Source: Conidiobolus incongruus B7586
Taxonomy: Eukaryota > Entomophthoromycota > Entomophthoromycetes > Entomophthorales > Conidiobolaceae
Length of the DNA: 28,751 nt
NCBI GenBank assembly: GCA_000697335.1
Contig: JNEM01006677.1
Span: forward strand, 1 to 28,751
Reading direction: 5' to 3'
Each line of letters opens with the position of its first letter. Positions within the stretch are counted from its first letter, which is position 1. The notes beneath the pieces are model-generated. The model was not told where the DNA came from and did not search any database. It saw nothing but the letters and a program-made list of their open reading frames with translations. Shown in pieces: positions 1-9,519 of the stretch. Position numbers and translations under genes: made by a program.

Positions 1-1011
1 AATTATAATTTTAAAATAAATTTCTAATAATTTTATAAAATTTGAAAAATTTTAATTATTATAAGAATTTTTTATTAAATTAAACTAATATATAATTATA
101 ATTAGTAAAAATTAAAATATATTTATTAAATATATATATATTTTCTTATTCTAAGTATTTAATATGAAATTATCTGAGTTATTTATTAGAATTAAATTAA
201 TTTTGTCATAATATTAATATATTATAAGTATAATACACTAATTATTAGTACTGATATATTAATCCAACAAACAGATTTCAATCTATTTTCAATTTATAGC
301 AAACCAATTCTCCTTATATATTTTAGTTCAATATTAAATTCAATTAATATACTGAGAAAATCTAATGATAAGGTGACTTTTGGGACAAAATCCATCACTG
401 GTTAATTTATATGATATTTTCAATTGGTGGGATTTTGTTTATTCCCATATGATTCCTAAAAAACATATTAATAAAACTGAGATAGTTTTGATTATTAAAT
501 TGTATAACTTAATATGTCTCATAATTTTTCCTTAGTTATAAAATTGAAAATCTTTCAATTATAACTAATAATTTTTAAATTTTAATTATAAAATTGATTT
601 CCTCATTTTTGTTATTTATAGAGTTCAAAAATTGGATGTATATTTAATAAGAAACCAGAACTTAATAAATTTGATTTAATTAGGTAATTATTAAAAGAAA
701 ATCAGTGTTCCAAAATTACAATTGATTAACATTTTCAAAATTCTAATGACAAATTAAAGTCGAATTGATTATTTAATATCATTATAGATTGTTGAGAATG
801 TTCAAATACTGGAATAGCATGTCTTTCTCATGCGATATTTTGAAAAGAGATAGTAGAACGAATTTGCTATTGATTGTGTACTTTATAGTATTCAGCTTTG
901 TGCTGTATTTAAATGTTTCAATTATGAATAATTTAGTTCTTTTAGTAAATTGAATATGAACCTTAGTGAGCACAAAGTGAAAGAGTATATTATTAAAGGG
1001 TATTCAGCATT

Positions 1012-1049
<38 letters not shown>

Positions 1050-1784
1050 GATATTTAAAGAACCGCAATTTCTTTTCATATCCAATATAAACAGATGTTT
1101 GAATTCTTCCTAACTTATCCGTAAATATTCTCAAAATAACAGTAAATTAAAAATTAAACCCTATTTTAAATTGTGTGAAAATTTTGGATTTTCTCAATAA
1201 ATTCAAATTTAATAAATGAGAACAAGTTGATCTTTTTTGTTCAAGTTTTTGATTGTTGAATGCTGATCTTAATTATTTTGAATAAGGAAGATTTAATAAT
1301 TGTGGAGTCGCAGCCTATTATAATGATGATTAAAAATGTTTTCATCATATGGTAATTATTTAGTAGAAACATTCGATAAATATGATAAAGATTTGGCCAA
1401 TTGATTAATTATTATGGATCAAAATTTGTTAAAAAATCTCTCAATTAAAGCAAAAAAATAACTCAAATTAACTTATTAAAAAATTCTCATGGCATTCAAA
1501 AAAGTTAGAATTGAAAGAAGAATTGGGTCGAACAAATCAGATGACTAATCATATGCGTTGAATCGACTAAATTGATTAAATGTAAGACAAATCATCGTAC
1601 AACATCCCATAACACCCCAACACTTCTACTTGTTTCAAATAATCAATCGATTCCTGAAGAAACAAAAACTTTATGTTCAATAAAACTGATTTGGAAAAAT
1701 CATTACCAGTTATTAAACAATTCATTTTATTACCAATTGTGTATTTAAATCCTACATTTAGTTTTGGATCCAATCAGTATTAAA
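1..1784. other. AT-rich non-coding 5' flank of the VSB1-like gene
   Basis: No coding region is supported here. The sequence is overwhelmingly A and T; the short open frames on either strand lack good starts, splice partners or protein-like composition. It holds a (TA)n run near 1015-1045 and an imperfect inverted repeat near 382-446. The last few hundred bases must carry the promoter of the transporter gene that starts at 1785, but I see no clear TATA box or known operator. Confidence 0.7.
1015..1045. repeat. (TA)n microsatellite
   Basis: About fifteen uninterrupted TA units, seen directly. It lies in non-coding DNA and generates a meaningless Tyr-Ile repeat in a minus-strand open frame. Confidence 0.9.
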
Positions 1785-4709
1785 ATGAGCGATACAGAAG
1801 ATAATCATACTAATACTCAGTCTAACAGCTTGAGAAGGCCCAGAAAGTATCGTCCTATCACTCAGTCTTTCTATGGTGTACACCACCACAAGCCCATGGA
1901 GCCTGCTACCTTCACTTTGGAGGGTGACGGTGTTCGAAATCAGACCATGGCACTCAATGACTTTGAGCTGAATAACTCTTTCTCTCCATCCCAGGACAAT
2001 GCCTTTTTGCCAGGTAAAGACTTCCCTAGCTCACTTACAAGCGATATCCAGAACCCCCTACTTAATCATAGACAATCCTACTCTTCAAACCTCAGTGGAT
2101 TCGGTGTTAGCGGATATCAAACCGCCAATGATATGGATGACGCCGCATCCATCGATGGTCCCAACGACTACCAGGAATCACCCGCTACTAAATATAACAG
2201 CTATTTAGGTACCCCATCTATTCCCTCATATAATGAAACCGTCTCTAATACCAATCAAACTACCATCACTGAATCAACTCCTCTGATTCACGACTCTAAG
2301 GACCTTGAGGCGAATGCACTAGTAAAACCAAGTTTCATCCTTCGCGTGGTCAAGCTTCTGCCAACCGTTGCACTTGGAATGATTCTCAACGTACTTTGGG
2401 CAGTCAGTTCTGGTATGATCATTTTCCCAGTACATCTCCAACCTTTCAAGGACTTCGGTCCAGATGGTATCTCTAACTTTTTAATCACAACAATTATCAG
2501 TCAGCTGGTATTCAGTTTGGGAGGCTCTGTGTTTGAGTGTGGTGTTGGTGGTTTCATGCTTGAAGTCGTCCCCTTCTTGCATATTATGGTTGATATCATT
2601 ATTGAATCTGTAGGTGCCACCAACCCCGAGCAGATCATCCCTACTACTTTGGTTGCTTACGCTTTAGGTACCATCTTTACCGGTATTGTCTTCATGGGAT
2701 TAGGAAAATTCCGACTTGGTTACCTTGTTGGTTTCTTCCCTCGTCACATTCTCGTTGGTTGTATTGGTGGTGTTGGTGTCTTCTTATTCCAAACTTCTAT
2801 TGAAATCATGACCCGCACACAATTATCCTTCACTGACCTCTCCACATGGATACGTCTCTTCAATCAAGATAAGCTCCCTTTATGGTTAACCGCATTTGCC
2901 ATTGCATTTACTCTCAAGATGATCCAGCGCAAGGTTGATTCACCCTCCCTTATGCCTGTGTTCTTCACTTGCATTCCTATCGTATTCTTTGCTTTTGTAT
3001 TCTTATTCAATATTCCTCTTGACAAGTTACGTGCTCAGGGCTGGCTCTTCCCCCTTCAGGAGCAGACCAAGCCCTTCTATGACATGTACCTTCAGTTTAA
3101 TTTCCGCAACACTAGTTGGTCTACCTTGCCCAAAGTCATCCCCACAATCCTTGCACTCACCTTCTTTGGTATCCTTCACGTTCCTATCAACGTACCTGCT
3201 CTCGCTGTCAGCACCAAAAATGATACATATGATATCAATAAGGAATTAGTCGCTCATGGTTATTCCAATTTACTCTCTGGTTTTGCTGGATCATTACAAA
3301 ATTATTTGATCTATTCTTCCAGTGTTTTATTTTACAAATCTGACGGTAATGACAGATTAGCTGGTATTATGGTTGGTCTATTAACAATCGTGGCATGGAT
3401 GATCGGTCCCTCTATCATTACCTATGTCCCAACGCTTGTTGTAGGTAGTTTGTTAGCATTCCTTGGTGTCGAACTTGTCAAAGAAGCAGCTGTCGAAACT
3501 TATGGTGTTATGAATAACCTCGACTACTTCACTATCCTAATTATTATGGCTGTAATGGCTACTTTCGGATTTGTTGAGGGTATTTTTGTTGGTATTGGTG
3601 CTGCTTGCCTCTTCTTCGTCTTTATTTACTCCTCTAGAACTTCCATTAGATCTTCTTATTCTGGCCTCGCTGCAAAAAGTACTGTCAGAAGACCACAGCG
3701 TCAAAGAGAATTTCTGAATAAGGTATCCTCCCAAATTCACGTTTTGAAGCTTCAGGGATACATGTTCTTCGGTACCATTGGTCAGGTTGAAAGCAAGATA
3801 AAATCTTTATTAGAGCATACTGTATGGTCTACAAGTCCTATTCGCTTCCTTGTACTCGACATGGCCCTCGTTAACGGTGTCGATTTCAGTGCTGCTGAAG
3901 CATTCATTAGAATCCAAAGACTTTTGGCAGGCCGCGGCGTTCATCTTGTAATTTGTGAAGTTGATGCTGAATCTGAAGTCGGTAGAGCTCTTCGTGCTGT
4001 TGGTGTTTGGGGTCTCGATATGAGTTCATCTATTCACAATTTTAATACCATTAACGATGCTTTAGAATGGTGCGAGAACACATTGTTAAGTGTATCATAC
4101 TATTTAGCTTCTCAATCATCTGTTGAGAATCGTAGCATTCCCTTCACTTCCACTCCTGCTACAAATGGAATTGAAATTGCTCACACTCCTCGTACCCAGT
4201 ACTTGGCTCAAGCTGCTAACCAATTCTCTTCCATTGAAGCTACAATGTTGAGCAATCAAAAGCAACCATTAGCTCTTCTTCTTCAAATATTTAGTAATCA
4301 TGCCCACAATCTTGATCAAGTCATCTATCCCATTAGCTTGCACTTTGTCCATCGCAAATTTGCCAAGGGTACGATTATCTACAATAAGGGAGATGATCCC
4401 GACGGTCTTTACCTCATTGAGAGTGGTTTGATCAAATCACAAGCTTATGATAGTAAGAACAATGTCAAGACTATTGAATCCATCATGCCTGGAGGTCTCC
4501 TAGGAGAACTTACAACCTACACTAATACACCCAGAGTCACCACCATCATCTGTGAATCTGATGTAACAGCTTGGTACCTCAGCAAAGACAAATTAGACAG
4601 ATTGGTTCTTGAGGATCCAGCACTCGTACACCGTTTTACATTAATGACTTTGAATTTTGCATTGCAAGATATCCAAACCTATAGTTCCAAAGCTTTTGAA
4701 ATGAATTAA
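1785..4709 (+). CDS. VSB1: SulP/STAS transporter with C-terminal cyclic-nucleotide-binding-type domain (Vsb1/YGR125W type)
   Basis: Single exon, 974 residues. I start at the ATG at 1785 (A at -3); the open frame reaches seven codons further up only to a TTG, which a nuclear gene would not use. Residues 1-180 are polar and low in complexity, as in the cytosolic N-termini of this family. Residues about 185-640 hold the SulP membrane domain with roughly 12 hydrophobic segments and family motifs such as SGMIIFP and GFFPRHILVGCIGGVG. A STAS domain follows (about 646-770, with VDFSAAEAF), then a cNMP-binding-type domain (about 848-951) with GEL at 907-909 and PR at 916-917. This order matches fungal YGR125W, now named Vsb1, a vacuolar membrane protein needed to store basic amino acids; that function is transferred from yeast. 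Despite the SulP name, sulfate transport is not implied. The gene is richer in C-ending codons than its neighbours. Family assignment is firm; substrate and vacuolar location are inference. Confidence 0.93.
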   Translation: MSDTEDNHTNTQSNSLRRPRKYRPITQSFYGVHHHKPMEPATFTLEGDGVRNQTMALNDFELNNSFSPSQDNAFLPGKDFPSSLTSDIQNPLLNHRQSYSSNLSGFGVSGYQTANDMDDAASIDGPNDYQESPATKYNSYLGTPSIPSYNETVSNTNQTTITESTPLIHDSKDLEANALVKPSFILRVVKLLPTVALGMILNVLWAVSSGMIIFPVHLQPFKDFGPDGISNFLITTIISQLVFSLGGSVFECGVGGFMLEVVPFLHIMVDIIIESVGATNPEQIIPTTLVAYALGTIFTGIVFMGLGKFRLGYLVGFFPRHILVGCIGGVGVFLFQTSIEIMTRTQLSFTDLSTWIRLFNQDKLPLWLTAFAIAFTLKMIQRKVDSPSLMPVFFTCIPIVFFAFVFLFNIPLDKLRAQGWLFPLQEQTKPFYDMYLQFNFRNTSWSTLPKVIPTILALTFFGILHVPINVPALAVSTKNDTYDINKELVAHGYSNLLSGFAGSLQNYLIYSSSVLFYKSDGNDRLAGIMVGLLTIVAWMIGPSIITYVPTLVVGSLLAFLGVELVKEAAVETYGVMNNLDYFTILIIMAVMATFGFVEGIFVGIGAACLFFVFIYSSRTSIRSSYSGLAAKSTVRRPQRQREFLNKVSSQIHVLKLQGYMFFGTIGQVESKIKSLLEHTVWSTSPIRFLVLDMALVNGVDFSAAEAFIRIQRLLAGRGVHLVICEVDAESEVGRALRAVGVWGLDMSSSIHNFNTINDALEWCENTLLSVSYYLASQSSVENRSIPFTSTPATNGIEIAHTPRTQYLAQAANQFSSIEATMLSNQKQPLALLLQIFSNHAHNLDQVIYPISLHFVHRKFAKGTIIYNKGDDPDGLYLIESGLIKSQAYDSKNNVKTIESIMPGGLLGELTTYTNTPRVTTIICESDVTAWYLSKDKLDRLVLEDPALVHRFTLMTLNFALQDIQTYSSKAFEMN

Positions 4710-5618
4710 TTGATTATTTAATTTTAATTTTATTATCAAAAAACTAAACTCAAAATTATATTACTAATTATTTTTTGTATTGTGAATAAATCTTAAATAT
4801 TAATCACTAACTAATACTTTTTGCAATATTCATTTTTTTAGAATATGAATAAAATAATTAAAGTTGAATAATATTCATATTTTTTATCTTCATTAAAAAA
4901 TAAAGCTATAGTCAATTTTTCTTAAATATCATTATTTTATATTTAAATATCTAGAAAAAACAAATTAGTAATACTTTTGTAAATAATTTCTTAAAAATCA
5001 AGAAAAAAAATGTAATTTGATTATTAAAATTTTTGTATAAATTTAGCATACTTTAAATGTTCAATTTATTAAATGATATCATATTAAGCAAATTTTAAGT
5101 TTAATCATTTTAAAATTGATAGTCATCCATATATTTAATGGTTCAAAAAAATTGTTTCAACTATTTTTTTTCAATAAAAATAATTATTTGATATAACGAT
5201 TATCAATTATAATATTTGATAATTGATAATTGAAATTTATAAAATCTTAATGATTCTCTTTAAGATTTATTTGTTTTAAATAAATTATTAAAGAGAAAAA
5301 ATACTTGATAACCAACAATTAACATTTGCCAAGTGTGAATTGTAATCTTATAAAAGATCTATTTTATCAATGATGGTAAAATCAGAAGATGTGATATGGT
5401 TAATATATTTTAAATACTTGAAAATCATAATTAGAATGGTGATAACGAGATATATTTTATTGAGTATTTGTCGAATGTTATAATTCAGTGATCCAGCTAA
5501 ACTAACAATGATATTAAAACATGAAGATGATAAGAAACATTTAAATCTTACAATACAATTGAATTGAAAATGTATGATCAAATAATAGCACAAATCTTGT
5601 ATGAAAAGAGATGAGATA
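4710..5618. other. Convergent 3' intergenic region
   Basis: AT-rich spacer between the stop of the transporter gene (+) and the stop of FRG1 (-). It should hold both 3' UTRs. An AATAAA at 4785-4790, 76 nt after the transporter stop, could be a polyadenylation signal, but such hexamers are frequent by chance here. A 108-codon minus-strand open frame (5348-5674) overlaps the FRG1 end in another frame and is probably fortuitous. Confidence 0.7.
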
Positions 5619-6407
5619 TTACATGCAAAATTTATCTGATTTGATTTTGGCTCTCCTATCCAAAAGAGCTTCATTCAATCTGCCATCCTCTTTTGCTTTC
5701 TTCAGCTCATCCAAATCCGAAGTGAGCTTCTTTCGTTTACCCTGGAAACTCATGTATTTCATACCAATCTCATCCTCTAAATTAGACGTGACTTTAACCT
5801 CGTCCAAACGTTTCTTGGAAGCTTGGAGGCGTTCGTAGCGAACTTGATTCTGGCATCTGACTTTAAAAGTTTGTGCAAATCCGATATACTCTTCGGTAGC
5901 GGTTAACTTTTGAGAAGCTTCGTCAAATGTTAAGAATTTGTCATAAACACTTTGGAAGCAGACGCCATCTTCACGTATCACTGCAGTCCACTCCTCTTGA
6001 GGGCCAATAGCTTCTTTATGAGCAGTGACAACTCCAAATTTATCGCAGGATAAATACTTTGAATAGCATGTTTTAAATGTGAATTTGGAACTGTCAATAA
6101 CTCGTTGACCTGTAAAAACTTGCTGAACACTACTTGGTTCAAAATTACTTAAAGCTTGGTCATTTTCACCGATTGATTTAGGTTTCAGAATATGCATTTC
6201 ATTTGTTTGAAACGTGACAGGAGTGTCTGCGGGAAATGATATTGTGATAGGACCTACTAAATCATCTAACTCTTCAACAAATGTCCAACCTTCTTGAGGT
6301 ATGTCATCAGAAGTTTGCTTATGGGATTTTTCACTAGATTTTTTCTTCTTTTTGGGTTTATCGCCTTTAAAACTTAATTTATTGGATTTCTTTCTTAATG
6401 GATCCAT
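5619..6407 (-). CDS. FRG1: FRG1-family protein (nuclear RNA-processing, beta-trefoil)
   Basis: Single exon, 262 residues, close to the 258 of human FRG1. The ATG at 6407 has A at -3. The N-terminus has a Lys-rich stretch (about residues 18-25, PKKKKKSSEK) that is a likely nuclear localisation signal. The middle (about 40-180) has FRG1 landmarks: FKTCYSKYLSCDKFG resembles the human LKSGYGKYLGINSDG segment, and EAIGPQEEWTAV resembles human DAIGPREQWEPV, both parts of the fascin-like trefoil. The C-terminus, LLDRRAKIKSDKFCM, aligns almost residue for residue with human LLDRRAKLKADRYCK. FRG1 proteins are nuclear and nucleolar, associate with spliceosomes and can bind actin. Budding yeast lacks the gene, so its presence argues for an early-diverging or less reduced fungus. 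The stop of the coiled-coil gene lies 346 bp upstream on the same strand, so that gap must hold this gene's promoter. Confidence 0.94.
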   Translation of the reverse strand: MDPLRKKSNKLSFKGDKPKKKKKSSEKSHKQTSDDIPQEGWTFVEELDDLVGPITISFPADTPVTFQTNEMHILKPKSIGENDQALSNFEPSSVQQVFTGQRVIDSSKFTFKTCYSKYLSCDKFGVVTAHKEAIGPQEEWTAVIREDGVCFQSVYDKFLTFDEASQKLTATEEYIGFAQTFKVRCQNQVRYERLQASKKRLDEVKVTSNLEDEIGMKYMSFQGKRKKLTSDLDELKKAKEDGRLNEALLDRRAKIKSDKFCM

Positions 6408-6753
6408 ATTTTTAATTTTATGTTTATAATAAGTTTTAGGATTTGGTAATTGAATGAATTAAAATATATAATTTTTCTTTGGTAATTAAATTATTATGGG
6501 AATTTTATTTCACATCACTTTCAATCTATTTATTTTCAATAAATATTAAGTAAAATTATAAATTAATATAATTCAAAAATATTTATTGGGTTATTTCATA
6601 TAGTAGTATATAGTAATATCGATAATCATACAATCTGAATAGTTGGATATGAATGTAGGTATGTCAGTGGACTTGTATACATTGGTAGAATAAATTGATT
6701 CAAATTAGGATGAAAATTGTGATAGATGGAATTAAGATGGAATTAAGATGGAA
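6408..6753. other. FRG1 promoter / coiled-coil gene 3' UTR
   Basis: A 346-bp AT-rich gap between two minus-strand genes. It must contain the 3' end of the coiled-coil gene transcript and the promoter of FRG1. Apart from the 11-bp tandem repeat at its right edge I see no distinct regulatory site. Confidence 0.6.
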
Positions 6754-6757
6754 TTAA
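6725..6757. repeat. Perfect 11-bp tandem repeat, three copies, over a stop codon
   Basis: The unit GATGGAATTAA (plus strand) is repeated exactly three times at 6725-6735, 6736-6746 and 6747-6757. The TAA stop of the coiled-coil gene (complement of 6754-6756) lies inside the last copy, so the repeat spans the stop and the first 3' UTR bases. Confidence 0.95.
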
Positions 6758-8547
6758 TAATAATCACGATATTGGTGTTCAGGACCCTGATAAAGAGCAA
6801 CACCAACGGCTGTAGCTAAAAGTGTGATGAATTTGAACCAGGTCCATATATATATAAAGAAATTTTGTATCAAGTTGACCACACCTCTAGGACGTCTTGG
6901 TCGTCTCATAGCCATTCTCTTATGTAGACTTGTGGAGGAACTAGGATTAACTCCTACAACGCTAATCGATTCATCAGGGTTAATAGTGGGGGTCTGGTGA
7001 CTAGGAGGGAAGTTATATTGAGTTGGAGAGTAATTACTTGGAGGCTCAGGGATCCCTGATAAGGATATGCGAGTTTGAGAGCTGCTGTGAATCCAATTAT
7101 ATAAGGCTTCATTACTAGCATCTGCGAGACCACTGATTGAGCTTTTATTACTCAAGTATCCATCACCGATACCACCCTCAATCTCCTTCCAAAGGGTCCT
7201 GCCTCGAATTGACGCATTTTGACCCGCGGAAGAAGCTGAATAAGATCTATTATGTGACATTGGAGCGCGATGTCGTAGTGTTGCAGCTGGACTTGCAAGG
7301 TATGGGGCTTCCATTGCAAATGACGATACTGAAGACCTTGCTGAGTTAAGTAAATTAAAAAATAATCCAGTTCCACCGCTGATACTTTTACTCATGTCAG
7401 ATCCTTCTGTAAGGTCTACCACCTTGGTATTATTTTTTCCAAATAAATTTTCATAAAAAGTAATTCTAGAGTTGGCTTCTTCCAGTTCATAACAATGACG
7501 GTTTAAACGGTTAAGTTCTTCCAAAAGACTGGCAATGTGAACTTCTAGCTCTTTTTTATCGGACTCTAATTTACGAGACTGTGACTCCAGCTTTTGAATA
7601 CGTTCCACAAGGTCTTGGTTGTTTGGTGTAGTGGGAGCAGAAGAATTTGGATCAATGAATGAATCAAAATGGGGTAAGGTGGATTTTAAGTTAAAGGGTT
7701 CCATAATCAAGGTTGGGATGGAATCTTCCTGTGAAGTAGTATCCTGAGTTGCCTTCATTGGCTTAATAGTATGGTGAATACTCTTTTGACGATGAGTGAG
7801 CTCAAAGTTTTTGTCTTCCAGATCTTCAATTTTTTTATTACTTTGGTCTAGCTGTTTTCGTAGTTCATTTAATTCTTGTTCTAACTCTCGAGCCTGCTTC
7901 ACATTCACTTTTTCCAAATGTTCCTTCTCCTGTGTTAGAGTTGCGACTTTAGCTTGTAAATCTGAATTTTGTTGGTGAAGTTCCTCCAACTCCTCTTCGG
8001 AAATTAAACTCTTGCGCTCCGTGGATTTAACTTTTAGGTTGGTAGTAACTTTGCGGTCTGAATGCTCATATCTTGAACGATTAGCTGGTGTAATAACCTC
8101 TGTTGAATCGCTATCTTGATTACTTTCCAAAGCCCTACGTAATTCTTCACATTCTGCTTGAAGATTGTGATTCTCTTCCATATATTGGTGCCTTACTTGA
8201 GTTGCCAGGTCAAGTTCTATAAATATTTCCAATTAAAATATTGGAACAAATAATAAAATAATCAAAACAAATTATAATATACCATTTTCTTTTGTTTTTA
8301 TCAAGTGATAAGCTCTATCCAATAAGTGTTTCAAATTGATATCTTCACAATTTTGTGAGCTTGTTATTAATTTATTGGTAATTTCAATTTCTTCGGCATC
8401 TAAATAGAAAGAATATTTTAATATTTTAATTTACAATAAATTCAGTATAATTTAATTACTTTTATTTGTTTTATTTTTATTTTTCAATTCTTCAGTTGTG
8501 ATATTATTTAAACTTGAGATTTTTGGTTTATTTTGTTCTAAGTTCAT
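6754..8547 (-). CDS. Three-exon coiled-coil protein with CC1-box-like N-terminus and C-terminal tail anchor
   Basis: I reconstruct three exons: 8547-8460, 8399-8283 and 8216-6754, giving 555 residues. Introns are 8459-8400 (60 nt, GTAATT...TTTAG) and 8282-8217 (66 nt, GTATAT...TATAG), both phase 1. The long last exon has no usable ATG at its start, and the frame continues exactly across both junctions, which supports the model. The ATG at 8547 is preceded by AAAAAA. Residues 69-87 read ELDLATQVRHQYMEENHNL, resembling the CC1 box (AAxxG...LLExNxxL) of dynein/kinesin adaptors such as BICD, TRAK/HAP1 and Spindly, although the second Ala and the Gly are replaced. Further heptad-rich coiled coils lie at about 141-215 and 268-328. 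A Ser/Pro-rich, disordered stretch follows. RRPRRPRG comes shortly before a hydrophobic segment at about 521-544 and an 11-residue tail, a typical tail-anchor layout. A membrane-attached motor adaptor or tether is inference; I do not recognise a named family. Confidence 0.85.
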
Positions 8548-8610
8548 TTTTTCAAACTTATAAGTTGATATTTTGAAATTGAATAGTTTAATATATTAAA
8601 GCAATAGATT

Positions 8611-8611
8611 A

Positions 8612-8647
<36 letters not shown>

Positions 8648-8649
8648 AT
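8611..8649. repeat. Compound (TA)n(TG)n microsatellite in a promoter
   Basis: About ten TA units run directly into about eight TG units. The tract begins 64 bp upstream of the coiled-coil gene ATG, so it is probably in that gene's promoter or 5' UTR. Alternating purine-pyrimidine DNA of this kind can adopt Z-form; any effect on expression is inference. Confidence 0.9.
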
Positions 8650-9475
8650 GTACAAGTAGCTTATATAAAACTAATTAAGATAATTGAAAGTGTAAACTAG
8701 CAACAATAATGAAGAATGAACTGTTGAATTCAAATAATTAGTATTTTAAAAAAAGATCCTAATTCGTTTCAATTAGGGTTTAAATTTAACTATGAATGAA
8801 TGTTAAAATGATTTTCTGGGAATTTTAATAAATGATGATGTTGTCATAAAAATTTGACATGTATTTAATTTAACAAGACAGTTGCTCATTGAATGTGGTA
8901 TAAAGGGATGATAATTGAGTATACTTTGAAGATCTTCACATGTAAATAAAATAAAGTTATTAAAATTTTGGTGTTATTGACGATCAAGTATCAATTTGTA
9001 AAAAATAAAATTCAAGCAATCTTGTATTTCAATCTAAATGGAACATTAATAGTCTCTAAAGTTGTGAGGAATTATAATTTCTTGATTTAATAATTAAAAT
9101 TGAAGGGAAAATATAATTTAAATATTATCTCGGAGTTATTATTTCAATTGGAATCAATTTAATAATTTTGCTATTCAATTTCAATACTCAAAATGAGCGT
9201 ATATGAGTTTAACATGATAATAATACACATATTTGCAAAATGCACCATATAAAAAATTACATATGAATAATAATTAGAAAATATAGTATATAAAATCATA
9301 GGAGGTATTTTGATACCATCATAATTTTTATTATTCTCCTATATTATCTTCAAACTTGTAATATACAAGGTTCGAAAATTAGTATAACAATCATTTAAAA
9401 AAGTTCTATACTATTTTAATAAAGTAACTTGGTTGATTGATGAATTATTCCCAGTATGGATGTTCTGTGTTTTTG

Positions 9476-9519
9476 GGTTTGAATCTTTGCTTTGGTGAGA
9501 GGTTAAAGTACTATAACCC
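9476..9519 (-). other. tRNA-like / SINE-like remnant (A- and B-box-like motifs)
   Basis: On the minus strand GATTCAAACC (complement of 9476-9485) fits the pol III B-box consensus. About 23 bases upstream is GGGTTATAGTAC (complement of 9508-9519), a weak A-box-like match; between them CTCTCACC resembles a tRNA-Glu anticodon loop. The bases around the B box do not form a T stem, so this is not a working tRNA gene. A decayed tRNA gene or tRNA-derived SINE is the most I can claim, and chance is possible. Confidence 0.22.

Noticed and set aside
1322-1328. ATGATGA, a box C-like word.
   Set aside because: No CTGA box D follows within a normal snoRNA length, and no terminal stem is present.
1576-1773. 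Minus-strand open frame of 65 codons upstream of the transporter gene, with an acceptor-like pyrimidine tract and CAG inside it.
   Set aside because: It opens only at a TTG, has just one late internal ATG, overlaps the 5' region of the transporter gene and has no room or signal for an upstream exon. No family resemblance.
5348-5674. Minus-strand 108-codon ORF with a real ATG, overlapping the 3' end of FRG1.
   Set aside because: It starts inside FRG1 in another frame and runs into AT-rich 3' DNA. The composition (Ile, Phe, Asn, Leu) is that of translated AT-rich sequence.
9369-9378. GGTTCGAAAA, a partial tRNA T-loop-like word.
   Set aside because: It lacks the closing C residues and no paired stem or upstream A box is present.
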